DNA from: UMGS1491 sp944380925
GTDB taxonomy: Bacteria > Bacillota > Clostridia > Oscillospirales > Acutalibacteraceae
Reading direction: 5' to 3'
Assembly (NCBI GenBank): GCA_944380925.1
Contig: CALWJD010000007.1
Span: 7,807-71,806 of the forward strand
Length of the DNA: 64,000 nucleotides
Of this stretch, positions 51,125 to 59,158 are shown piece by piece. The notes under the pieces were generated by a model that was not told the origin of the DNA, searched no databases, and was given only the letters and a program-made list of their open reading frames with translations. A program made the translations under genes and the position numbers. How positions within the stretch are numbered: the stretch's first letter is position 1; each line of letters opens with the position of its first letter.

Positions 51125-52654
51125 ATGGTTTCAATTATTCATAGTATAGGACTAAATGGTTTGCAAGCTTTCACGGTTACAATAGAATCTGACGTTTCGG
51201 GCGGAATGCCTGCGTGTGATATAGTGGGTATGGCAGATACGTCTATTAAAGAATCCAAAAATCGTGTTCGGTCTGCAATAAAAAATTGCGGATTTAGTTT
51301 TCCGATTGCAAGAGTTACGGTAAATCTTGCTCCGGCAGATATCAAAAAAACAGGCGCCCTTTACGATTTGCCAATATTTTTGTCGATTCTAAAAGCTAAC
51401 GGTCAAATAGACAAAATCCCCGAAGATTCCGTTTTTATAGGTGAGCTTTCATTAACGGGGGAAGTTTGCCCCGTAAACGGAGTTCTGCCTATGACTATCC
51501 ACGCCATGCAATCAGGATTTAAAAATATATTTGTGCCGCATGAAAACGCAGCGGAGGCGGCGGTTATATCGGGAATAAACGTGTACCCGATAAAAAATGT
51601 TAAAGAGCTTACAGATTTTATACAGCTTGAAAAGCCAATATCTTTGCAGCCTCATACAAAAGTAGTTAAAGAAAAATCAGATGCACATTTGGATTTTTGC
51701 CAAGTAAAGGGGCAGTACGATGTTAAACGTGCTTTAGAAATTGCCGCAGCGGGAGGACATAACATACTTTTGATTGGGCCTCCGGGTTCGGGAAAGAGCA
51801 TGCTTGCAAAAAGGCTCCCAACAATTTTACCCGAAATGACATTTGATGAAACCATAGAAACCACAAAGATTTATTCCATCGCGGGTATTTTAAAAGGTGC
51901 TTCTCCGCTCATTACGGAGCGCCCGTTTAGGTCGCCGCATCATACAATTTCGCGCATAGGGCTTTCGGGAGGCGGAACCACCCCTCACCCGGGAGAGCTT
52001 TCTTTGGCGCATAACGGAATACTTTTCTTAGATGAGCTTTCAGAATTTTCTCGTTCTACTATGGAAGCGCTCAGACAACCGCTCGAAGAAGGGCAAATTA
52101 CAATCTCAAGAGTTCGCGGTACCCTTACTTTTCCGTGTTCAATTATGCTTGTTGCGGCGATGAATCCTTGCCCGTGCGGATATTTTGGGCATCCAACCAA
52201 AAGTTGTACGTGTTCATCGCATGCCATTGCAAGATATTTGGCAAGAGTGTCAGGCCCAATGCTCGATCGAATGGATATACATGTTGAAGTGCCGCCCGTT
52301 GATTTTGAGAACTTATCTTCAGAAGAAAACTTGGAAACTTCCGAAAAAATCCGCAAAAGAGTAAATAAAGCACGGGCTATCCAGCAGGAAAGATATAAAA
52401 ATGAGAATATAGTTTGTAATTCATCAATTCCCGCGCATATTTTGCATAAGTCTTGCCCCATGACTGAAAACGCAAAAAATATTTTAAAAGGTGCTTTTGA
52501 GTCCATGGGGCTTTCCGCCCGAGGATATGATAAAATTTTAAAAATTGCCAGAACGATTGCCGATTTGGACGGCTCCGAAGTGATTGATACCCGGCACGTT
52601 GCAGAAGCGGTGCAGTATAGAAGTTTGGATCGTAAATACTGGAATAATAGATAA
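51125..52654 (+). CDS. comM: YifB/ComM family AAA+ ATPase (Mg-chelatase-like)
   Basis: 509 aa. N-terminal ChlI-type domain (GMPACDIVGMADTSIKESKN, then TVNLAPADIKKTGALYDLPI), Walker A LIGPPGSGKSMLAKRLPTIL, sensor/Walker B FLDELSEFSRSTMEALRQPL, and a Cys cluster (MNPCPCGYFGHPTKSCTCS) typical of the family. The C-terminal domain has LSARGYDKILKIARTIADL. ComM is a helicase that promotes branch migration during natural transformation in Gram-negatives; the role in Firmicutes is less clear. A ComEA-like protein is also encoded in this window. Confidence 0.92.
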   Translation: MVSIIHSIGLNGLQAFTVTIESDVSGGMPACDIVGMADTSIKESKNRVRSAIKNCGFSFPIARVTVNLAPADIKKTGALYDLPIFLSILKANGQIDKIPEDSVFIGELSLTGEVCPVNGVLPMTIHAMQSGFKNIFVPHENAAEAAVISGINVYPIKNVKELTDFIQLEKPISLQPHTKVVKEKSDAHLDFCQVKGQYDVKRALEIAAAGGHNILLIGPPGSGKSMLAKRLPTILPEMTFDETIETTKIYSIAGILKGASPLITERPFRSPHHTISRIGLSGGGTTPHPGELSLAHNGILFLDELSEFSRSTMEALRQPLEEGQITISRVRGTLTFPCSIMLVAAMNPCPCGYFGHPTKSCTCSSHAIARYLARVSGPMLDRMDIHVEVPPVDFENLSSEENLETSEKIRKRVNKARAIQQERYKNENIVCNSSIPAHILHKSCPMTENAKNILKGAFESMGLSARGYDKILKIARTIADLDGSEVIDTRHVAEAVQYRSLDRKYWNNR

Positions 52655-52671
52655 ATAGATTTTATTTAAAT

Positions 52672-52706
52672 AAAGTCATTCGATTTCCGAATGGCTTTAT
52701 TTTTAT
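52672..52706 (+). terminator. Intrinsic terminator after comM
   Basis: An 11-bp stem AAAGTCATTCG / CGAATGGCTTT with one G-T pair, followed by ATTTTTATG. Confidence 0.85.
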
Positions 52707-52765
52707 GCCTATGATAATAAAATCAAATTTTTTTGCATATTCATTTTTAAAGGGGGATTTTTAAT

Positions 52766-53521
52766 ATGAAAGTTTTTATATTGAATAGAAAAAAACTTAT
52801 GGTGCTGGTAGGTTCCTTTATAACCGCTGTGCTTTCTTGTTTGGTGGGAATTAATAATGGTGTTTTTATGGCAAAAGAGCGCAAACTTCCTATATACTGC
52901 GTTGATAAAAAAGAAAAGGTAGTAAGCATTTCGTTTGATGCTGCTTGGGGTAACGAACAAACGCAAACTCTTATTAATATTTTGGCGGATAAAGGAGTAA
53001 AGGCAACATTTTTTTTGGTTGGTTTTTGGGCTGAAAAATATCCCGAATCAGTAAAGGCTATATATGAAGCCGGGCACGATGTCGGAAACCATTCCGATAC
53101 TCACCCGCACTTACCAAAACTTGAAAAAGAAAAAGTAACTGCGCAAATCGATGACTGCAATAAAAAAATAGAAGCCGCGGGAGCTCCAAGACCTATTTTA
53201 TTTAGACCTCCCTATGGAGATTACAACAATTGTGTTGTTGAATGCACAAATGAGCTTGGTATGCACTGCATACAGTGGGACGTTGATAGTCTTGATTGGA
53301 AAGATCCAACGCCTGACGATATGGTTAAAAGAATAAAGACAAAGATAAAACCCGGTTCGATCATTTTAATGCATAACGGTGCAAAAAACACTCCCGAGGC
53401 ACTCCCGAAAATAATAGACATGATTAAAGCTGAAGGATATCAAATAGTTCCAATTTCAGAAATTATTTTTAAGGAGAATTATTCGATAAACAGCCAAGGA
53501 AAACAAATACCAAATCAATAA
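52766..53521 (+). CDS. pdaB: Polysaccharide deacetylase, PdaB-like
   Basis: 251 aa. N-terminal membrane anchor (residues 12-30) and a NodB domain at 50-240: catalytic Asp in VSISFDAAWG, metal His in VGNHSDTHPHL, RPPYGDYN, the W(D)VDSLDW segment and ILMHNG. SFDAAWG and VGNHSDTHPHLPKL are features of PdaB/YlxY-type spore deacetylases. It probably acts on peptidoglycan of the spore cortex or wall. It lies directly upstream of two spore-coat morphogenesis genes. RBS AAAGGGGGA. Confidence 0.88.
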   Translation: MKVFILNRKKLMVLVGSFITAVLSCLVGINNGVFMAKERKLPIYCVDKKEKVVSISFDAAWGNEQTQTLINILADKGVKATFFLVGFWAEKYPESVKAIYEAGHDVGNHSDTHPHLPKLEKEKVTAQIDDCNKKIEAAGAPRPILFRPPYGDYNNCVVECTNELGMHCIQWDVDSLDWKDPTPDDMVKRIKTKIKPGSIILMHNGAKNTPEALPKIIDMIKAEGYQIVPISEIIFKENYSINSQGKQIPNQ

Positions 53522-53616
53522 TACTTAAAAATTAAGTAATAAAAAGATGGCTTATCTAATAACATTTAATAAACTCAAAATATATTTTACTTACATAAAA
53601 CAAGGAGAGGTTTAAA

Positions 53617-55161
53617 ATGAACTATGACGTAAGCTCTGAAAAATTATCCGTCGGTAAACTTGTGTTTGAGGGGTGTAAGGAGGTTCCTATTGATTTAGAT
53701 TTTTCACTCCCCGATTATTGCCCCGATGTTCAAAAAATTCTAAAATGTAGGGTTTTTCCAAACATAAATTCACGCAGTATTTCGGGCGATCGTTTAAATA
53801 TTGATGGGGAGGCGAATATTCGGGTAATATACATTGATGCGGAAAATAATCAGATAAGGTGCTGTGAAAATACAGCTGCGTTTTCAGCCTCGATAGATAT
53901 AAAATCAACTCCCGAAAATGCGGTGTGCTTTACTTTTGCAAAAACGGAATATATGAATTGTCGTGCAGTAAGCCAAAGAAAAATAGATGTTCATGGAGCA
54001 ATTTCTATTTTTGCAAGAATATATGGCAAGGCGGAACAAAATATTTCTTGCTCTGTAAACGGCAAAGATATACAGCAAAAAATAGAAACTTTTCCTGTTA
54101 GTGCATTGGTTGGAATTGGGCAGCAACAGTTTAGTTTAAACGAAGTTTTGGATATGGAAGGGTCTATTTCTCCGGAATTGATTGTTAATTCTACACTATC
54201 TGTAAATTTTAGCGACTATAAAGTTATGCCGAATAAAGTGGTTGCAAAAGGTGAAGCGATTTTAAAGGTTCTTTATATGGATGATCTATCTTCAGGCAAT
54301 TTGGGTACGTCCGAATATAAAATACCCATAAGCCAAATAGTAGATGTCCCTGGGGCAAAAGAGGGAGGAAAATATATAATTACAGGTGAAGTTTTGGGGC
54401 ACAGCGAAAAAATACATCCCGGTAGTGATGAAACCAAAAATATGATTTCACTTGAATCAAAAATTGTGGCAACCGTTATGTATTACGAGGAAAAAGAAAT
54501 GGGGATAGTTTCGGATATTTATTCAACGAAATATGATTTAAATGTTCAAAAGTCTGACGTAAACCTAACTCACCTTGAAAATATAATAAACGAAACTTTT
54601 GACCAAAAGCTTTCCATACCAATGGGCAATGTAAATATATCCGAAATCATAGATATATGGAGTGAAAACTGCTCGGCAAGCGGCACGAATAAGGAAAACA
54701 CATTAGATTTTAAAAGCAAAATTAATATTTGCATTCTTGCGTATGGAGAAAATCACGTTCCTTTTTATATTGAACGCACGGCAGAGTTTGAATATCAAAA
54801 AGAGATTGATGATTTGGGGCACAACATGGTTTGTGCCGTGAAGATTTCGCCAAGATCAATAGGGTACAGATTACCTTCTGAAAATACCATCGATATAAAA
54901 CTTACTTGTGATATAAGCGCCGGCATATTTAGAAAACTTTCGTTGGGTATGGTAACTGATGCAGATTGTGATGAATCAAAACCCATACCGAAGGACCGCT
55001 CTAACAGCCTTACGGTTTATTATACCGAAGAAAACGAACCATTATGGGATATAGCAAGAAAATACCATACTTCTTTGCGTGCAATAAAGGACGAAAACGA
55101 TATTTCTGATGATTCCGCCAAGCAGGAATCATGCAGGGTTTTGCTGATACCCATAAAATAA
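53617..55161 (+). CDS. sipL: SipL-like spore coat morphogenesis protein (SPOCS + LysM)
   Basis: 514 aa. Three SPOCS (DUF3794) repeats can be seen, for example around residues 20-110 (VPIDLDFSLPDYCPDVQKIL), 160-290 and 310-450. A C-terminal LysM-type domain occupies 463-514 (LTVYYTEENEPLWDIARKYH). SipL in C. difficile binds SpoIVA and anchors the coat to the forespore membrane. The neighbouring gene is spoIVA, which supports the assignment. RBS CAAGGAGAGG. Confidence 0.9.
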   Translation: MNYDVSSEKLSVGKLVFEGCKEVPIDLDFSLPDYCPDVQKILKCRVFPNINSRSISGDRLNIDGEANIRVIYIDAENNQIRCCENTAAFSASIDIKSTPENAVCFTFAKTEYMNCRAVSQRKIDVHGAISIFARIYGKAEQNISCSVNGKDIQQKIETFPVSALVGIGQQQFSLNEVLDMEGSISPELIVNSTLSVNFSDYKVMPNKVVAKGEAILKVLYMDDLSSGNLGTSEYKIPISQIVDVPGAKEGGKYIITGEVLGHSEKIHPGSDETKNMISLESKIVATVMYYEEKEMGIVSDIYSTKYDLNVQKSDVNLTHLENIINETFDQKLSIPMGNVNISEIIDIWSENCSASGTNKENTLDFKSKINICILAYGENHVPFYIERTAEFEYQKEIDDLGHNMVCAVKISPRSIGYRLPSENTIDIKLTCDISAGIFRKLSLGMVTDADCDESKPIPKDRSNSLTVYYTEENEPLWDIARKYHTSLRAIKDENDISDDSAKQESCRVLLIPIK

Positions 55162-55197
55162 GGCGAATTTTATTATCATATTTTGGGAGGAAAAAAA

Positions 55198-56676
55198 TTG
55201 GAAGAACGTAATATTTATCAAGATATTTCAGAGCGAACGAATGGTGATATTTATATAGGTGTTGTGGGACCCGTCAGAACCGGAAAATCAACTTTTATCA
55301 AAAAATTTATGGATACTTTGGTTATTCCGAATATTTCAAATGTAGGGCAAAAAGATAGAGCAGTTGATGAACTTCCTCAGTCCGCAGCAGGGCGTACTAT
55401 CATGACGACCGAACCTAAATTCATACCGGAAGATGCTGTTGAAGTTAACATAGACGAAAAAGCCAATTTTAATGCAAGAATGATTGATTGCGTGGGGTAT
55501 ATAGTTCCGAGTGCTTTGGGGTATATTGAAGACGATCAACCTCGAATGGTGATGACTCCTTGGTTCGAAAAAGAAATTCCCTTTAACATGGCGGCGGAAA
55601 TCGGAACGAAAAAAGTAATTACGGATCACTCAACCATAGGGCTTGTCATTACCACTGACGGAAGTATCGGAGATATAGAAAGAAGCGAATATGAAGAAGC
55701 CGAAAAAAGAGTAATAAATGAGCTCAAAGAGATAAAAAAGCCGTTTATAGTTCTTCTTAATAGCGTGGCACCTTATTCAGAATCTGCTAAAAATCTTACG
55801 AATTATATGGTCGAGGAATATAAAGTCCCCGTGATACCCGTAAATTGTGCCGAGCTTAGCGAAGAAGAGATAAAACGGATTTTGGCCGAGATACTTTTTG
55901 AATTTCCCATAAAAGAAATAAAAATAGATATGCCAAGTTGGATATCGTCCCTTGAAAGCGATAACTGGCTTAAAAAATCGATTTATGGATGTATAAAAAG
56001 CTCGGTAGGTGAGATTACCAAAATAAATGAGATACAAAAGCTTATAGACTCGCTTTCAAATTGCGAGTACGTGGAAAGCGCCGAAATTTCATCGGTAAAT
56101 TTGGGTAAAGGCAGTGCAAAGGTAAAAGTTCGCCCGAATGACGGGTTATTCTATAAAATTTTAAGCGAAAAAACGGGATTGGATATTGAAAGCGAATGCG
56201 ATTTAATGGATTCCATGATGGATCTTTCAAATCTTAAAGAAAAATATCAAAAAATAGCAAATGCTTATGATGACGTAAATGAATCGGGATATGGAATTGT
56301 CATGCCGTCTATGGAGGAGCTTCATCTAGATGAGCCTGAAATTATCAAACAAAACGGCAAATACGGAATAAGGCTTCGTGCTCACGCGCCGTCTATTCAT
56401 ATGCTTAAAACACAAATAGAAACGGAAGTAACGCCGATAGTCGGTTCCGAACAGCAGTCTGAGGAGCTTGTAATGTACCTTTTAAAAGAATTTGAAGAAA
56501 ATCCTTCGGAAATATGGAAATCAAATATTTTTGGTAAATCTTTAAATGAGCTTGTAAATGAGGGCCTTCATAATAAACTCTACCGTATGCCGACTGATGC
56601 GAGAGCTAAAATAAAGGAAACAATAGAAAGAATAATAAACGAGGGATGTAACGGACTTATATGTATAATCTTATAA
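55198..56676 (+). CDS. spoIVA: Stage IV sporulation protein A (coat basement ATPase)
   Basis: 492 aa from TTG 55198 (GGGAGG 9 nt upstream), exactly the usual SpoIVA length; an earlier TTG at 55183 would run through the RBS. N-terminal ATPase domain with Walker A GPVRTGKSTFIKKFMD and the following VDELPQSAAGRTIMTTEPKF region; middle and C-terminal domains end in NEGCNGLICIIL. It polymerises on the forespore surface using ATP and is recruited with SipL, whose gene is 36 nt upstream. The C-terminal residues NGLICIIL are typical of the family. Confidence 0.96.
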   Translation: MEERNIYQDISERTNGDIYIGVVGPVRTGKSTFIKKFMDTLVIPNISNVGQKDRAVDELPQSAAGRTIMTTEPKFIPEDAVEVNIDEKANFNARMIDCVGYIVPSALGYIEDDQPRMVMTPWFEKEIPFNMAAEIGTKKVITDHSTIGLVITTDGSIGDIERSEYEEAEKRVINELKEIKKPFIVLLNSVAPYSESAKNLTNYMVEEYKVPVIPVNCAELSEEEIKRILAEILFEFPIKEIKIDMPSWISSLESDNWLKKSIYGCIKSSVGEITKINEIQKLIDSLSNCEYVESAEISSVNLGKGSAKVKVRPNDGLFYKILSEKTGLDIESECDLMDSMMDLSNLKEKYQKIANAYDDVNESGYGIVMPSMEELHLDEPEIIKQNGKYGIRLRAHAPSIHMLKTQIETEVTPIVGSEQQSEELVMYLLKEFEENPSEIWKSNIFGKSLNELVNEGLHNKLYRMPTDARAKIKETIERIINEGCNGLICIIL

Positions 56677-56702
56677 GTTAGTTTTCAATATTAAATAAAA
56701 TA

Positions 56703-56732
56703 CGCCGCCCAATAATCAGGCGGCGGTTTAAA
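56703..56732. terminator. Bidirectional terminator
   Basis: A perfect 7-bp GC stem CGCCGCC / GGCGGCG with a 9-base loop. Plus side: GTTTAAAAC; minus side: TATTTTATTT. It serves spoIVA and the convergent gene. Confidence 0.75.
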
Positions 56733-56784
56733 ACTTTCCTATTAATCTTCAAAGTCACGTTTTGAACAACATAGTAGCTGTTAA

Positions 56785-56919
56785 TTATTCTGTTCCATAA
56801 ACGTATCCTGCATCATCTGAATCGATAGGGATGGAGTCTACTGGTGCTTTACCCCGTTTCTTTAGAGCGGCATTGAATTTTCGAAGATTATACATTCTTG
56901 TTGAAGTCAGTGGCCTTGT
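56785..56919 (-). pseudogene. In-frame coding tail beyond the stop of the 280-aa protein
   Basis: Directly after the TAA at 56920-56922 the same frame stays open for 44 codons (TRPLTSTRMYNLRKF ... DSDDAGYVYGTE) to TAA 56785-56787. The tail is polar and acidic like the end of the protein before it. It may be the old C-terminus cut off by a nonsense mutation, or a chance open stretch. Confidence 0.4.
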
Positions 56920-57762
56920 TTAATCACGGTTGTGTTGCGCTTTAAATTCATCGTCATCGATTTCATATTCTTTAAATTCGGCAGATTTGGCGAAGGTTAC
57001 ATGACGACCCGGACGTTTTGATTGCTGCTTCGTTGTTTTTGTTGGTTTATATTTTAGTCTCGCTTCAGGCATATTGGCTCCATAAAATTTGTTTAGCAGT
57101 ATATGATAAAGTCTTGCAAACAAGATGCCCAGAAAACCTGTTCCAAATAAGTCTTTTTCGTAATATTCGTCATCTTTTGAATCTTTATCTTTACTTTTAA
57201 TCCCAGCAATACCGGCTAAGATCCTAATATAAGTGGACGTAATAGGCAGTTTTTCAATATAGGTGTTTTCATTAAAATAACTACCAAGGTCAGTTTTCTT
57301 CCTGATAGCATACTCAGCAAAAAAAGCTTTAAGGCGGCTACACTCGTTTGTTAGATATACAACCTTTTCACGAAACAGTTTCCCGGAAAGATCTCTTTTG
57401 GGGGATCTAAATGTTTGTTGTTTTAATATTCTAGCATGGTTTTCTTCTTCTTCGAATAGGTTTTCTAAGTTAATTTCATCCAGTATTTTGAAAAAATTTT
57501 GAACAAACTTCTTTAACGACGCTAAAATGTCTTTAACTTGTGGGAAAAAAGTAAGTAATTGTTCTCCTCCAAGCGCACTTACGATATACTTGCCGGCGAT
57601 TTTAAGACCTTTAGTAATCCCCCAACGTCCAGCATCATCCAATACCCCTTCCCACTCTTGAACGCTTTGGTTATGAGTATCAGTAATTATTTGCTCTAAT
57701 TCATCCACAACTTTTTCTGTAGTTTCTTCGGTTACAATTTTAACTTTTAGCTTTTTTTGCAA
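56920..57762 (-). CDS. Unrecognised 280-aa protein, probably frameshifted from the 57747-57875 start
   Basis: The frame opens at TTG 57762 without an RBS. Residues 5-50 are charged helix (TEETTEKVVDELEQIITDTH); 50-130 contain GLKIAGKYIVSALGGEQLLTF and more helices; 180-225 have hydrophobic segments (ITSTYIRILAGIAGI; GILFARLYHILLNKF); the C-terminus is basic then acidic (RPGRHVTFAKS ... EYEIDDDEFK). No family is recognised. A good RBS and ATG exist at 57875 in another frame, and the A7 run at 57752-57758 would join the two by -1 slippage. The gene is probably decaying or uses slippage. Confidence 0.5.
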   Translation of the reverse strand: MQKKLKVKIVTEETTEKVVDELEQIITDTHNQSVQEWEGVLDDAGRWGITKGLKIAGKYIVSALGGEQLLTFFPQVKDILASLKKFVQNFFKILDEINLENLFEEEENHARILKQQTFRSPKRDLSGKLFREKVVYLTNECSRLKAFFAEYAIRKKTDLGSYFNENTYIEKLPITSTYIRILAGIAGIKSKDKDSKDDEYYEKDLFGTGFLGILFARLYHILLNKFYGANMPEARLKYKPTKTTKQQSKRPGRHVTFAKSAEFKEYEIDDDEFKAQHNRD

Positions 57763-57875
57763 TTTATATAGCCCGTGTGGATTTCTTTTGCCTTGCAGTT
57801 GGCTGTTTTTGATTTAGCGTATTCACTTATTGCATTTTTTATAGATTTTAAGTCTTCATTGCTAACATTCGGCAT
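57747..57875 (-). CDS. Short ORF with strong RBS; likely true N-terminus of the 280-aa protein
   Basis: AGGGAGG lies 9 nt before ATG 57875. The 42-aa product (MPNVSNEDLKSIKNAISEYA ... GYINCKKS) ends at TAA 57747-57749, overlapping the start of the 280-aa frame. At TGC AAA AAA AGC a -1 shift reads on as KKKLKVKIVTEE, joining both into a protein of about 320 aa. Confidence 0.6.
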   Translation of the reverse strand: MPNVSNEDLKSIKNAISEYAKSKTANCKAKEIHTGYINCKKS

Positions 57876-58303
57876 AAAAAGTTCCTCCCTTAATAAAAAT
57901 TTTTAAAATCTGTAAATTTTTTCCATTAAATATATAATTAAAATACATGCTTAAAGTAATTTTATATTATTAATATTTATAATATCAATATTATTTTGTT
58001 TTTTACGAAAATACAAAATAATTTTTGAAGATTGTTTTTTTCTAATTGTAATTAGAAAAATTAATGGTATATAGTCGTATAAATATTTTAAATAAATGTT
58101 GAACCAAAACATGTAAAAATAAAATTATCAAGTGATTGAGGTCATAAATTTTTATATATAGTTTTATACAAACAAACCTGGCGATAATTTATAAAAATTA
58201 TCGCCATACGATTAAATTTTACAAGTATTAAAGAAAATTACTTTTGTACCAAAAAAGTTTTCCAAGTAAATTTTCTAACAATACTAAGAAACCAAAAGCT
58301 AAT
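57876..58303. other. AT-rich gene-free region with one strong hairpin
   Basis: 428 bp. A perfect 12-bp inverted repeat (TGGCGATAATTT / AAATTATCGCCA, 58179-58206) lies about 100 bp past the stop of the minus-strand multi-GG gene and is followed on that strand by GGTTTGTTTG, so it may be a weak terminator. No ORF or promoter of consensus quality is seen in the rest. Confidence 0.6.
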
Positions 58304-58945
58304 CTACTTAATTTTTTTACCGGGTCCGCCTAGTGGTGATTTCGTCCTAGGAGGCAATTTCGGAGTATGAAATTTAGGAATCGGAAAGCTGTCAGGATCA
58401 ATCTTCTCTAATTGGAGTTCTTTTTTTACTCTGCCAAGGGGGCCTTTTCCGCCTGCAACATTGGTTAAGTCGGCCGGTGCAACGGCTTCGCCTGAGGCCG
58501 GGGGTAGGTTATTAACATCTTCTTTTGTTTTGGTATTGGCAAGTTTAAGCGGATCGTTCTCGTCTGCCGGTGTCGTCTCACCGGCACCACCTGCAACTTT
58601 AGGTAAGTCTTCCGGAGCAACAGTTTTCTGTGTTTCCACTTCTAATTTAAGCGGATCTTTCTCCTCGGTTGGTATTGGTTTACCGGCACCACCTGCAACT
58701 TTAGGTAAGTCTTCTGGAGCAACAATTTTCTGTGTTTCCACTTCTAATTTAAGCGGATCTTTCTCCTCGGTTGGTGTTGGTTCACCGGCACCACCTGCAA
58801 CTTTAGGTAAGTCTTCTGGAGCAACAGTTTTCTGTGTTTCCACTTCTAATTTAAGCGGATCTTTCTCCTCGGTTGGTGTTGGTTCATTTACACCTCCTGC
58901 GACTTTGTTTAGTTCGTCTTTTCTGAATTTGTTTTCTGGTTTCAT
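58304..58945 (-). CDS. Repeat precursor with five double-glycine sites (putative polyprotein)
   Basis: 213 aa from ATG 58945 (GGAGGG 8 nt upstream). A short leader (MKPENKFRKDELNKVAGG) is followed by near-identical 34-residue units, each ending in APEDLPKVAGG: GG pairs are at residues 17-18, 51-52, 85-86, 119-120 and 165-166. Between sites the units read like AGEPTPTEEKDPLKLEVETQ. If a C39 peptidase cuts each GG, the products are three 34-aa acidic peptides, one of 46 aa and a C-terminal basic, proline-rich 47-aa peptide (KGPLGRVKKE ... FPIPKFHTPKLPPRTK). There is no Cys, so no disulfide or thioether. It has its own promoter. An alternative is a non-processed surface or decoy protein whose repeats only mimic leaders. 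Confidence 0.8.
   Translation of the reverse strand: MKPENKFRKDELNKVAGGVNEPTPTEEKDPLKLEVETQKTVAPEDLPKVAGGAGEPTPTEEKDPLKLEVETQKIVAPEDLPKVAGGAGKPIPTEEKDPLKLEVETQKTVAPEDLPKVAGGAGETTPADENDPLKLANTKTKEDVNNLPPASGEAVAPADLTNVAGGKGPLGRVKKELQLEKIDPDSFPIPKFHTPKLPPRTKSPLGGPGKKIK
58541..58924 (-). repeat. In-frame 102-bp tandem repeats within the multi-GG gene
   Basis: Three full 102-bp units (58619-58924, residues 8-109) and a partial fourth (to 58541). The inner units differ at only a few bases, the first and last have diverged. Recent expansion by unequal crossing-over is likely. It is not a CRISPR array since the period holds no unique spacers. Confidence 0.9.
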
Positions 58946-59001
58946 AAATAATCCCTCCAATTTTGTTAATAAAGATATACACAAGTAATAGTATATCCAG
59001 C

Positions 59002-59060
59002 AACATGAACTTGATAATTCATGTTTAGGATAATTATAGCATTAATTTATATAATGTCAA
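59002..59060 (-). promoter_or_regulatory. Promoter and leader hairpin of the multi-GG gene
   Basis: On the minus strand TTGACA (59055-59060) and TATAAT (59033-59038) are 16 bp apart. A perfect 8-bp inverted repeat AACATGAA / TTCATGTT (59002-59025) begins close to the transcription start and could be an operator or an RNA stem. The -35 context is the same 14-bp core as upstream of the 288-aa gene. Confidence 0.7.
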
Positions 59061-59158
59061 TAGTTTTTATTTATATTTTTTAAAAAATAAATATTTTTTA
59101 TATTTTAAAATCTGACATTTAAAAATTGAGATAAACAAAATGGAATGTTTTTATATAC

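Noticed and set aside
58541..58924. 102-bp direct repeats considered as a CRISPR array
   Set aside because: The repeats are contiguous and in frame with no unique spacers, and no cas genes are present.
58461..58988. 175-aa open frame on the plus strand opposite the multi-GG gene, with repeated SSVGVGSPAPPATLGK units
   Set aside because: It mirrors the minus-strand repeats, has no RBS, and the opposite strand has a clear RBS, promoter and GG leader.
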